A stretch of DNA of 64,000 nucleotides from Terfezia claveryi (lineage: Eukaryota; Ascomycota; Pezizomycetes; Pezizales; Pezizaceae): assembly GCA_015179025.1 (NCBI GenBank), contig WHUX01000009.1, positions 62,001 through 126,000 of the forward strand, written 5' to 3'. The notes under the pieces are model-generated. The model saw nothing but the letters and a program-made list of their open reading frames with translations. It was not told the origin of the DNA and ran no database searches. Shown piece after piece: positions 35,666 to 47,044 of this stretch; position 1 is the first letter of the stretch, and each line of letters starts with the position of its first letter. A program made the translations under genes and the position numbers.

Positions 35666-36978
35666 ATGGCTGCGAGTGACAGTGGGGCAAGCAGTAGTGG
35701 TAGTAGTACTAGTGGAGTACGCAGTGATACTGCTTCACCTCCACCGTTACCGAAGGTCCCAATAAGTGGCGGAGAGGCGAATGTCAGCAAAGGCGGTGGT
35801 GTGGATGAATGGCTTGAAACGGCGAAGAAATGCAGGTATTTACCGGAGGCCGATATGAAGAGGCTATGCGAGCTCGTTAAGGAGTTCTTGATGGAGGGTA
35901 GGTTCGATATCCAGTCTTGTTTACAGGGCCTACTAAGCCTCCATAGTGCATGTTCTAACAGCGAAGATACATAGAGAGCAATATTCAGCCCGTAAAGACA
36001 CCAGTAACAGTCTGTGGAGATATTCATGGACAGTTTTATGACCTTATAGAACTCTTCAGAGTGGGTGGTGGTTATCCGGATCAAGTAAATTATATCTTCC
36101 TGGGAGATTTTGTCGACCGGGGATATTTCTCATTGGAAACATTTACCCTTTTGATGTGTTTAAAAGCGAAGTACGGCTTCTGTCATCCATTTTTGGTTCT
36201 AGCCACAATGCTAATCCGAGCTCTCATAGATATCCAGATAGAATAACACTCGTCCGTGGTAATCATGAATCCCGTCAAATCACCCAAGTCTACGGCTTTT
36301 ACGAAGAATGCCAAACAAAATATGGAAACGCTGGGGTATGGAAGTCTTGCTGCCAGGTCTTTGATTTTCTAGCACTGGCTGCTATTATAGACGGAAGGGT
36401 ATTATGTGTGCATGGGGGTTTATCCCCGGAGATCCGGACGCTAGATCAAATCAGAGTTGTTGCTAGAGCACAGGAAATTCCTCATGAAGGAGCATTCTGC
36501 GACCTTGTCTGGAGTGACCCAGATGATATTGAAACCTGGGCCGTATCTCCGAGAGGAGCAGGGTGGTTATTCGGAGATAAAGTTGCTAGCGAGGTAGGTT
36601 CTGCTGGTTAGGCTTGGTACCCTCATCAAGTGTCATTTAATGAATGCTAACACGTTTGGGCAAAGTTCAATCATGTCAATGGCCTACAGCTGATAGCCCG
36701 AGCACATCAATTGGTTAATGAGGGCTACAAGGTGTGATCCAAGTTTCCATAGTAGATAGGACAATCAACTGATATATATTTTCTAGTATCACTTCACTCA
36801 CCAAGAAGTCGTTACAGTCTGGTCAGCCCCTAACTATTGCTACCGTTGCGGCAACGTAGCTTCTATAATGCGTCTCGGAGAAGATCTCAAGCCGAACTTC
36901 AAGGTATTCAACGCCGTTCCTGATGACAAGCGGTCCGTACCCCCTGGCAGAGGTGGCAGGGGGGAGTACTTCCTATAA
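35666..36978 (+). CDS. sit4: Sit4/PP6-type serine/threonine protein phosphatase catalytic subunit
   Basis: Five exons, 35666-35897, 35975-36170, 36230-36593, 36666-36731 and 36787-36978, give 349 aa. A 45-residue Ser/Gly-rich N-terminal extension precedes [16 protein letters not shown], the Sit4/PP6 start. All metal-site motifs are present: GDIHGQ, GDFVDRG and RGNHE, with the later active-site signatures HGGLSP and RAHQLV. The PP6/Sit4-specific [20 protein letters not shown] and [16 protein letters not shown] are there too. The C-terminus EYFL is the carboxy-methylation tail of PP2A-like enzymes. Sit4 acts with SAP subunits in G1 control, TOR signalling and ER-Golgi traffic. The second intron uses the weak donor GTACGG, chosen because it gives the conserved KAKYPDRIT. 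Confidence 0.94.
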
Positions 36979-38129
36979 TATTATCTCTTTATTTTGCGTC
37001 ATTTGTGAAAGATGGCGGGGTAACGGAGTGGGCAGTGGGGGCAGCAATTGTTTAAAACGTGTTTCATTGCGTGTTTCCTCTTTTGGGGGGCTTGCTAACG
37101 GTTTCCTATCCTCTTACTGCGGGCATGGGATTTGTTTGGTTCGTTCTGAGCCATAGGTATGATGATTATGATGATGGGCTCGGTAGTTATTATTGGTTTG
37201 TTACAAATACTTTTGGATTGGGGTTCGGGCTTTCTGCTTCATATCATCTGTAGAATCTATGCAATCACGTACATGGGGAATTTCTTGCTCAATTCGACTA
37301 GACGCGGGTTAGAAGTAGATTATTTATTTATACAAAACAAGCTTATAAGCATTGTTTAAAAAGAGTATACCTCGTGTGCCACTTCGATTAATTTGGCAAA
37401 GTGTGGCAGTTGTGTGGGCAGTCCTAATCTATTAAATCGTCAATCTAATAACGGTTCAATCGTAGTCTCGGCACTAAGAAACAGCATGAAGAAAATATAC
37501 TGGATCAAAAAGAAAGGTTGATTTTCACTCTCTCTCTTGTGTCTATACCGAACGCGAGTGTATTCCGGTATCGCCATCTCATGGGGAGAATTCTCTGCAG
37601 AATTACTTCCCTGAAGGATGTTCCTCAATCTTAAGACCACTCGAGACCGCGGATTACTCTCACGGGCGGATGGCCACCACGAGATTCGAACCGGGCACTC
37701 AGCGCTCGTTGGATTAGTAACAGACCCAAGGGAGAGAGATATGAAAACCTTCCCACTCTGAAGCCACTACAGCTTGATACTTACTTCACTATTTTTTGCT
37801 ATATAAACCTCTAATTCCTAGTAACTACTCGTAGGTAGCTGACCAACTGCCCCACGCGGTAGCCAACCAAGACCAGATAAGCGCTGGGGCACAATGCAGT
37901 TGTTTTGTTATGGCACTCGTATTTGTGTCAGTACGGCACAGAAATCCAACACGACCGTGCGTAAGCGATCGTTATGAGGTTGTACTACCGGACTTGAAGA
38001 TAGAGCAGATCCACGAATTGTAATTAGAGAGTATCGCCGGTACTTTATCGGTCTCATGCTGCCGATTATACAAAGTTGGTTACGGTGCGGGTTGTCTAAT
38101 TTATTTGCAGTGTGCCTTGCCGTGCAGTA
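36979..38129. other. Gene-free spacer with a tRNA-like relic
   Basis: No gene. On the minus strand around 37731-37671 the sequence contains GGTTCGAATCTC, which resembles a pol III B box, and GCAGTTGGTCAGC lies at about 37850. The arms do not fold into a tRNA, so at most this is a SINE or tRNA relic. Confidence 0.4.
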
Positions 38130-38162
38130 CTGTACATCTAGTCTGGCTTGCACTACTACATC
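38130..38162 (+). repeat. TAGTCTGG micro-insertion, copy 11
   Basis: A 15-bp unit TAGTCTGGCTTGCAC at 38139-38153 lies between CTGTACATC and TACTACATC (6/9; the last six bases match). Confidence 0.5.
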
Positions 38163-38516
38163 TAGGTAAAAATGTTGGTTAAATGGCTGATAGCGTTCTA
38201 TATTACGGAAGCCGAGAGATTGGTGATAGCAAACAAGGCACGCTAGAGATGGCAGAATAGAACTAAGAGCTATCTCGGCTCATTCTCACCCATTACCCCA
38301 CATGCGTCAGTTTACAATCAAAAAGTTGTCAGCTATTGAGAGACCCTCGCCCAAATTGCATATCCGGATTGGTCTCAGCCAATTGCCTATAAGGAATATT
38401 TTAATATTCGATGACGAGGCCCTAGATTGAATACCCGGTTTAAGCCCACTGAGTTTGCATGGGCTTCTTCGAGGGGACGATTGTGAGAACGGTGGTCTGG
38501 TGCTATCAGGGGAAGT
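38163..38516. other. Gene-free spacer
   Basis: No feature seen. Confidence 0.4.
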
Positions 38517-38546
38517 GAGTGCCCCTAGTCTAGTTGTGAGTACTCC
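38517..38546 (+). repeat. TAGTCTGG micro-insertion, copy 12 (diverged)
   Basis: The 12-bp unit TAGTCTAGTTGT at 38526-38537 is flanked by GAGTGCCCC and GAGTACTCC (7/9; preceded by GT on both sides). Confidence 0.45.
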
Positions 38547-38616
38547 ATACACATGTTCTAACCACATGTACTAAACCATGAGGTCAAAACAATTAGTCAA
38601 GCCCCTCGCAAGAGGC

Positions 38617-38649
38617 AAAACAATGTAGTCTGGTTGGCACAAAACAATG
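38617..38649 (+). repeat. TAGTCTGG micro-insertion, copy 13 (perfect 9-bp duplication)
   Basis: Exactly 15 bp, TAGTCTGGTTGGCAC at 38626-38640, is inserted between AAAACAATG at 38617-38625 and 38641-38649 (9/9). This is one of the two cleanest copies. Confidence 0.8.
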
Positions 38650-40678
38650 TACAAGTGCCTCTCGAGATCCACACCAGTTGGATTGTGCAATGCAGCCAAG
38701 GATATCAGATTTACCAGTTCACTACCAGCTCAACGTGGTACAGTGTGACCGTCAAAGCGCCGGTGTCCAAGACTCAATAATACAGACATTACAGGGACGG
38801 TATATTTCACCTAAACTGAAAGAATTCAATGCGGAAAAAGAAATGGGAGTCGCGGATATACCCGATGCAGAGCATCGAATACAATTCCCGTAGGGTAGGG
38901 CTGGGTGCAAGCCCCTAGATAGCTATAGGGGAATTTATCGTCTGGCACAAACATTGGGTACTGGTAGTGGTACCTACTGTAGAGATGGGTATGTCACACT
39001 TTGATGTTCAAGAACCATGGCATCTTCATGCTATGGTATAGGTTGGGAGTCCCGGACAGGAGAACCGATCTTTCATGACATACTAGTCTGTTAACCAATG
39101 TTACAGGAAGTACTCTACATTGAGCGTGCCTATCTGCAAGGCCAGAAAAATTAATATTTTGATCCCAAGGAGGGTCCTGAACGCATGGAGGTCACGTGAT
39201 TTAACTGCTACCTACAACCAACAAATCGGCCCCCCAATTTTACCCGGATTTGAAGGTATCTGGAAGCAGGAGACTCGCAAACAGAGGCATGACATGATCA
39301 ACGTTGGGCAAAGATCCCCGCTCCTGGAGTAAGCGAGTGTTGCCCAATTGGTTCTGTTGCTAGTAAGCGCCCATTTTAGAAACGGACCGGTGCAGGCCAA
39401 TCACTCACGAGGGACAGGGCTGCAGGTACGACCTAGCATATCCACCAACACTACATACCTGTCGGGACGGAAGTTAGCCCACGGTGTTGAACCTCTCTTG
39501 GGAGCCCTGCACCAATCCATGATATTGGCTATTTATTGGAAAGGGGGTTTGAAATGGCATATTACAATATTCGCGAAGAACAAGTACATACCTAGCATTT
39601 TGATGAAGGCATAAGAGAGACACGAAAAGGTACCTGCTGAGAATCGCATTCCTAAGTACTGATGATGCCTGTTTGACAAGGATGATAGCGAGAGGATATT
39701 TACAAACTTGGGCTAGAGTGGCGGTTTCGCTGTCTTGAAGTCACCAGGCTACCCGCGTTCTGCATTGAGGTCTTAATGTCTCTATTTATGTCTAACCATA
39801 GCAGTCTAGTGGGGGGATACAACCTCGGCCACCGAATGTACTTGGTACCCGTCTGGTTTATCCCTGACGACCTTCATCATTGGTTCGAGCTTTCATCCAG
39901 AACATCACTTATCAAGGGTCAGGATGTGCACAACAACTCGTGATAAACCCCCAACCGTGTTCTCAGTCACACTGAAACCTCTTCCACCCACCTCCCCAAC
40001 TGTAAGTCGAACTAGGTAAACAGTGTTATGTTGGCTTGAGCAACCGCAATACACATAATGAGGGCCTTCGACGAACATGCATTAGCCAGTGCTGGTCTCA
40101 ATTTTGCCAACTCTTTTGGGGACCTAGATCGACAGTCAACGTGGTGAAGGCTCTGTCTCGCAGTTTAAGGGCCAGGGATATCCCACTTAGCAGCTCCCAA
40201 TACCCGCCAAATGTCTGTCCTACACAGCATTGAGAAAATATTCTGTCAACTCAACGGGTTTACCATCTTGGTACTAATGCCCCGCCCAAGTTTCCACTGC
40301 AATACTGTGGTTCGGTTCATGCCTGTACCTATACAATATTTTCTGGGCTTTCTGATTCCCCTGGGCTCAATCATCTAAGTACGAGCTGCTCCCCTTCCTA
40401 GCCGAAGCTCTTGCAGCTCCTGTACTATATTGGTATTCTTTGATTCCAGGGCATTTATTTAATTTTTGCACCTTCAATTTTCTGGCTTGTCATTTGCTCC
40501 CACCATCGATCGTCCCATCTACTGCGCACTACACCCCTCCCCTTCAATATTCCTTTCCATAAATCTTTGCGATCGCCACTTGTTTTCATTTCGTCTCTGT
40601 TGAAAAACACACCAGGTCCCCGAAATAAAAACATTCAACAGAGACGACTGCCTGAAGTACAAGCTTCCGCTATTCCAG
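38650..40678. other. Long gene-free spacer
   Basis: A 2-kb spacer without a supported gene. The last 300 bases are the presumed promoter and leader of the WD40 gene. Short frames (for example 39120-39332 and 40036-40233) show no domain. Confidence 0.45.
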
Positions 40679-43600
40679 ATGGCTCGCCCTGTGCTGAATC
40701 CTCGCGCTTCGGTCGAATCTCTACACTCAATACATTCTGTATTATCAACAACCTCAATAGTACCAAAAGAAGCCGGTCCAGCAAGCTCTCCGTTACAATC
40801 ATGCGCAGCATCCTCGTCCCATTTTTTGTTTTCGCAAGGCTGTTCGGTATTATGTGTGAAGCATGACACTCTGAAGCTTGATAGAAGATTTGAACGTCAC
40901 TCGAATGATGTGACGTTAATTCAAGTAGATAACAGTTCAGAAGCAGGGTATGGCCGGGTAGTCAGCATAGACAGTTCGAAAGAAGCAATTGTGTGGGATT
41001 TCAGAGATGGAGATGAGCTTCATCGATTCAGCCCTTTTGAAGAAATACGGGTAGCAGCATGGATGCGGAATGGAAACCTTAGTTTGGGTATGACACAAAG
41101 ACAGACAGTAGCCAATGATATTGCCGCTGACGAGTTTATAGGTGATTGTAAGGGAAATGTTGTCATCTTCAATCCAGCGCAGGGAGATTCGATATTGTCT
41201 CGGACAGTCTCAAATCCAATTTGTGCTCTTGCTCCCTCTGCTGATTGCACGACCTTCGCGCTTGGGTATGTATGATACGTAACAGTTTTGGAAACTAGCT
41301 GATGTTATCCTAGATACAACAATGGCTCCATCTTAGTAGCTACTCTCACACCGTTCACCATTCTCTACACATTGACCACCTCCTCTCTATCACCTTCTCC
41401 TATAACTTCACTGGCATGGCATACCTCATCTTCAAAGCAAAAATCTGACATGCTAGCGACACAAACGAGGGATGGGGATTTGAGAGTATGGAGCGTTGCT
41501 AAAACGATTGAGTCTGGCGAACCTGCAAAAGTTGTTCGGATTCTTAGCAGGGAAGGAGGCAATAAGAAAGGTAACAACTGGTGTGCGTGGTCGACGAAAG
41601 GAAGAGTTGTGCAATATTCAGAAGGGTGGGTAGCCATTATTTAATGCGTTTTATATATTGCAGCTCAAGCGGACATGCTTATGGCTAACAAAAGCTGCGG
41701 CGCTTGATAGGGAGACAACCATCTGGGACGTTCGCAATAAGAAAGTGTTTTCAGAGACTGTTGACACGCCAACGAACCTTTCTGGGATTGCGGTCTATGG
41801 GCTTAAAGGAAATTTGTTCACAATCACGAAAGACAATACTGTGCATCAATATGGGCTATATCCGCCAGCTGTTACTGCGACTCTACAACATCTTCCAACT
41901 GTGCCACCACCATCTCCACCTTCCTCTATTGAAGAAAAAAAGAACCAACCTCTAGAGGAGTCCAGCCATCAAATTGAAAGGCTTAACCTGAGAGATCATG
42001 ACTACAATGTTGCAACTATGTCTCCATTGGGAAAAATAGCACACGAGTTGGAGTTATTGGAGAAGATGGAGGCACAAGGGCTCGGCATAAGCAACCTTGT
42101 TCCACACAGTATGCAGCGAACAGCATCTGCCAGCTCTAAAACTTCAGTCTCTTCGATGAGCAGGCGCCCTTCTGTTGCGTCCACGATGTCAGCGGTATCA
42201 GTAAACAGCGAGACGAGGTCTATCAGTGGCCAACGGCCCTCTATAGATATGAGTGAATATGACCTGAATACGCTAGTTGCTAGGAGTCGTCAAAATTCCG
42301 TCACTGGGCGAGGTAGCCTCGACCATGTCCAAGCTTCCCCTAGTAGAAGACCTCATCCTCTGGCTCAAGAAATCATCGCAAGCCCCATCGATCAGACGCC
42401 CCCGAGGACGATGCTGGACCTTTTTGGCAATATCAATGCAAGACTACCATTTGTATTTAACGATAGTCCTCACGCCCCAACCTCTGGGAAGAAAGATGAA
42501 GATGTCTTGAGGAGAGAAATGCTGTACACAATTTTTGGATGGAAAGGTGACGTCGACAGCTTGATCAGGGACGAGTGTGAGTAAACAAAGATGTTAGGGA
42601 TTTACATATCGAATTTACTGACTGTTTACAGTGGACTCCGTGGATTCCCGATCATTAACTGCCGTAATGCTTCGCATGTGGCTAGGGGAATTGGATCAAA
42701 ATTCCCTCTCTGTATTGTTGGGTTCGGATTTTATGGTGTCAGCTGACTGGCTGTTCCTCGCCCTCAGTGCTATGGGTGCGTGGTAGTGAACTCCCCGATT
42801 TTCCTATCAATTTAGCTAACTGTTGTGAAGATGGTAAAAAGGCATGGGATACTGTGGCACGTGCCATGGTAATGCGCTTGGCACAGAAAGGAGACATTCA
42901 CACTGCAGCTGTGGTACTGCTGGCTCTTGGAAACGCCAAAGATGCGGTTGGTATTTATGTTACCCATAACATGCATATGTAAGTTTTTGAAACTTCTTGG
43001 GATTACTTTCCGCTCATGAAGTTATAGGGAGGCGGTGATCCTTGCAGCTTATCTTTGGAAGAATGACTGGAAGAAGCTGTCTCAGATGGTCAGGAAATGG
43101 GGAGAATATGCAGTAGCCAATCACGATACTTCATTGGCAGCTAGATGGTAAGTTCTCGTTACACTGTAGTGGCAAGATGCAACATACTAAACACCTATTA
43201 GTTTCGCTTGTTGTGGAGCAGAGACGCCTGAAGAGGTGCAATCACCAATTACGCCTGTATCTCACAAGAGGCAGAAGTCGGAAAGTGAATCGATATCTAG
43301 CTTCATTAAGAACCTCCCATCAGCAGGTTCTCGAGCATCCTTGAAGTTGGTTACCTCAACTTCGCCTCTCAAGCTTATCACAACCTTCCCAACACCTGAT
43401 AAAGCTACGGCGTCGGAGAAGACAGCGGCTGAGAAGGATAAGCCCTCTATCGCGTCAAGGTTCTTTGGATGGGCTCATGACAAGCACTCTATTAAAACTC
43501 CTGCTCAAACTCCCATTGCCATGTCAGCAGTTTCTCCTACAGAACAATGGAAGGCATTCCCAGTCTTCCCGAGAACCCATACAGCAACCCCAAAGCTTCC

Positions 43601-46085
43601 TTCGGTGGATGAAATTGGCTTAGAGGAGACTCCAACTCAGAAACGCCCCTCACAAGGTCTTCCTTATGAGACTAAGCTTGACATTCCGAAAGTGGAGCCA
43701 AGGGCACCACAAGGTCTTCCTTACGAGACGAAGCTTGATATTTCGATGACGGAGAGCAGACCTGCACCCGCGGCTAAAGAACCATCGATGTCAATATCCT
43801 CCCCCGTAGGGAACAGTAAGGAATTTGGAAGTACATTGGCAGATAAACACACACAGCCAGCCGTACCCGTTACTCTAGGACAGCAAATAACTCGTTCTGG
43901 CACGCCTCAGCAAAAACAGAGTCCCTTTAATGAGAATATCTTCCGAAGTGGGGTCCCGGGCCCTCATAGATCCCCCTCGGGATCTCCACAAATTGGGTCT
44001 GATCCTGGACGAGTCTTTCCGGCCCGAAGGTCACCAGCCGGCTTGCAGATTCACTTCCCGACTATGGATGGAATTTTGAATGGGGAAAGTCAATTACCAC
44101 CCCCAGTTATCAAGCCTGCCAGAATTTACCGATCTGTGTCCCAAAGGGCTCCGCTACGTACAAGTGGGCGTAGAGGAAGTGGGCGAGAATCCGATGATTC
44201 TTTGCCAGATATCGAGGAACGGGAGGAAGGGCGTTCCAGGAGCCGGCGCAGGAGGGGATCACAGGATCGTCGTGGTAGAAGCTACAGCCGAAGGCCTGGT
44301 GATGGGAGTCACGTGCGGTCACCTTCAAGCCCCTTGCCATTCTCCCCACAGGCGGACTTGTACAAGGAGAAAGAAGATGATTTCGATGCAGATGAAGGAT
44401 ACTATACTCGCCCCCGTGGCCGCCGGGAAGAATCAACGGAGCGTGGGCGTGGTCGCAGTAGGAGCATTCAAGGTGGTTCCATCATTAGGTCACCTTCCAG
44501 TCCGCTACCAATGTCCGCAGAGGCACACCTCTACAGGGATGAGGAAGAAGACTCGTTTGACGAACAATATTACACCCGTGCAAGATCCCAAGCACGGGCC
44601 GGCTCTCGTGTCAGAATGGGGTCCCGTGCGCAGTCTAGGGCCCGCGATGTATCACGACCCCGTACTGAGTCTCGTATTCGGGTTCGTGAAGAGTCTCGTC
44701 CACGTGGTGAGTCTCGAATCCGAGCCCGTGAAGAGTCTCGTCCCCGCATGCGTGAGGAGTCTCGCCCTCGCATGCGTGAGGAGTCACGCCCTCGCATGCG
44801 TGAGGAGTCACGCCCTCGCATGCGTGAAGAATCTCGTCCCCGCATACGTGAGGAATCTCGACCACGTTTGCGTGAAGAGTCTCGGGCTCGTGGTGAATCT
44901 CGAGCTCGATCTAGGCAGCCTGATGACCGTGGACGTTCTACCATGCGAATACCTAATATGATGCGATCACCGTCAAGCCCATTGCCAATGTCGCCTGAGG
45001 CTGCGTTCTATCAGTATGACGACGACGAAGGTGATGACGACGTTCACCTTCGTGCAAGGTCAAGACGCAGGGATGATTCTCGACCTCGCGGTCGCAGGCG
45101 AGAGGAGTCCATGGCTGGGGAAAGAGATCCAATGGATGAAGGCGAGGATTCGGACCTGCACCGATCTAGATCAGAAAGGACGTTGACCAGCTGGGTTAAA
45201 CAATTTGACCGTAGCGCTTCAGTCGATAGAAGGCCATCTGTTCCGGAATTGCCTTCTCGAGCAATGTCCGTCAGAGGTCTTCAGGGTCTTCCGGCTAATC
45301 CTAGAGTTTGGAAGGGTTCTCTTTCCAGAGCAGCTTCTCCTGTTGGTACTCCTATGAGGGGAAGGTCTCCCGCTCCAGGAAGGTCCCCCCTGATCAGTAC
45401 CCCAATGAATGCCAGTTCCATTGATGAAGCTTTATTATCGATGCCTCCTGGGACTTTTCCAGGACGGGATATGTCTCCAGCTCCGCGCTCAATACTAGAT
45501 GACAGAGCACGATCACATTCCCGCGGTCCATCAAGTCTCCAAAACACCCCGCAGGTACCACAAGAGTTTCCTTTTGGAGATAACCACGGCTTGCTCCCTC
45601 AGGCCCCACCTATGACAAACGGGCGAAGCCAATCCGTTGCTGGCCATGGTAGGAGGCCATCCATGGGGAAGCACGTCCCTACTCCCTTGAGAAATCTCAC
45701 CTTCTACCCCACTCCTAAAGTGCAAGCTCCAGGGTCCCCACCACCATTACCGATCGACATGCCTGTCCACCCAGCGCTCCAGCTCAATCTTCCATCCATA
45801 CACGGTACAACCAAGATCTCCGCTGGACCGAATTCGCATTTTAGACTTGGAGGAGGAGGGTCAATGAGGGGTAAGGGATCGATGGATCTGGGGGCGCATA
45901 CGATTGATAGTATTTTGGGAGAACCGCAGGGTGCGGCGAAGGGGGGATTGAATCATAATAACTTGATTATTAGTATTGGTATGAGTAATGCTTGTTTGGA
46001 GGAGGAGGCAAAAACGGGAAGGATGAGTCCGCCGATTAATACACCGCCGATGAATGGGGATCCGAGGCTAGGGACGCCCCTCTGA
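40679..46085 (+). CDS. Large WD40-repeat protein with alpha-helical core and Arg/Glu/Ser repeat tail
   Basis: Seven exons, 40679-41265, 41314-41625, 41711-42576, 42632-42775, 42831-42978, 43028-43147 and 43202-46085, join in phase to 1686 aa. The N-terminal third is a WD40 propeller (VVSIDSSKEAIVWDFRDG, ITSLAWHTSS...DLRVWSVAK, EGETTIWDVRNKK, LSGIAVYG). A helical region follows (LRREMLYTIFGWKGDVDSLI ... VVLLALGNAKDAVGIYV ... AVILAAYLWKNDWKKLSQMV), like the solenoid after the propeller in some trafficking and RNP scaffold proteins. The last 960 residues are disordered, with an RSPSSPLP motif three times and a run of MREESRPR repeats. It is a conserved type of fungal WD protein whose function I cannot name. 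The exon 2-3 junction was chosen because it yields QYSEGETTIWDVR. Confidence 0.85.
44654..44905 (+). repeat. 24-bp coding minisatellite (MREESRPR repeats)
   Basis: A 24-bp unit around CGCATGCGTGAGGAGTC is repeated in tandem, with the inner units from about 44745 to 44850 nearly identical and the outer ones diverged. It encodes successive (M/I/L)REESRPR units in the WD40 protein tail. Confidence 0.85.
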
Positions 46086-46923
46086 AGGGGGGGCATTTAT
46101 GGATGAGGGATTTCATGTTCATTCTTTGGAGTTGGGTGCGACTAGAGTGCGCCTGTTCTAGAAGGTGGTGGGTATGTTAGTCCGATCAGATTCGTTCAGT
46201 CGTTTATACCAGTTTTCATCTGTTGTTTTCGCTCGCTTGTTTTTGCAAGAAAATTGTTTTCCTTCTGTCTTGATGAGTTTATGAAACAGGTTATTGGCGG
46301 TGTTATTAGGGAGGGAAGTATACCTTCGGAATCATGGACTATAAAAAGAAATATTGGGGGATTGAGGTTTGGGAATAGGATAGGATTAATTTGGAGAGGC
46401 CAGCTAGCTAGTAGGTAGGGCTTTTGCTTTATATAGGATTGGTATATTTTTGGTGTTGAAAAATTCCCTGGGCCTTTGAACTCGTTAGATATCACATTTT
46501 TGGAATTGAAGAGATTGATGTATTGCAAAAGAGTAATCCGGGGCCACTGCACGTGACCCAAGGACTGGCTTCTCAATACCCATCTTAACCTGAGTTCATG
46601 ATATCCATCTTCCTGGATACACGTCAACGGTATTATCCACAGCCTTACATTCCATCACTAAGTATATTACTATACTATAGTGACAACACAGAACGCATCA
46701 CAAAACAACGGCCAAAACAAACAACCACCGTAAAAGCTAAATCTAAAAATACAGATAAACTACCCACGACTTTAAGTTAACCATGAGACAACAACTACAG
46801 CATGCATACAACCAAAGCGAAAGCGAGGAATGGAGAAAAAAAAAAAAACCGAAACCCGATAACGCGAACCCCAAACTCAACGCCTATGAGTACTTATGCG
46901 TATGTGTATATCTATGTGGATGC
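46086..46923. other. Intergenic spacer
   Basis: 3' region of the WD40 gene. No other gene seen. Confidence 0.45.
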
Positions 46924-46964
46924 GACATCTTAATCTGGTTTTGCACCAGACTAGAGACATCTTA
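46924..46964 (+). repeat. TAGTCTGG micro-insertion, copy 14 (perfect 9-bp duplication)
   Basis: GACATCTTA occurs at 46924-46932 and 46956-46964 (9/9) around a 23-bp unit. Read with the shared TA, it starts TAATCTGGTTTTGCAC and includes CCAGACTA near its right end. Both ends therefore resemble the family terminus in inverted orientation. Confidence 0.7.
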
Positions 46965-47044
46965 ACAACAACGGCAACCTGACGTATACTTATCAAACGC
47001 TACAACGTAATGTTGTAAGTAGCGTTTTTCTCCCTTCTTAGTAA

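Noticed and set aside
37671..37860. tRNA gene on the minus strand (GGTTCGAATC and GCAGTTGGTC elements)
   Set aside because: The T stem does not pair (CCCGG against CTCGT) and the two boxes are about 150 bp apart. At most it is a relic.
44110..44944. Long plus and minus alternate frames over the WD40 tail
   Set aside because: They mirror the repeat-rich real frame in exon 7.
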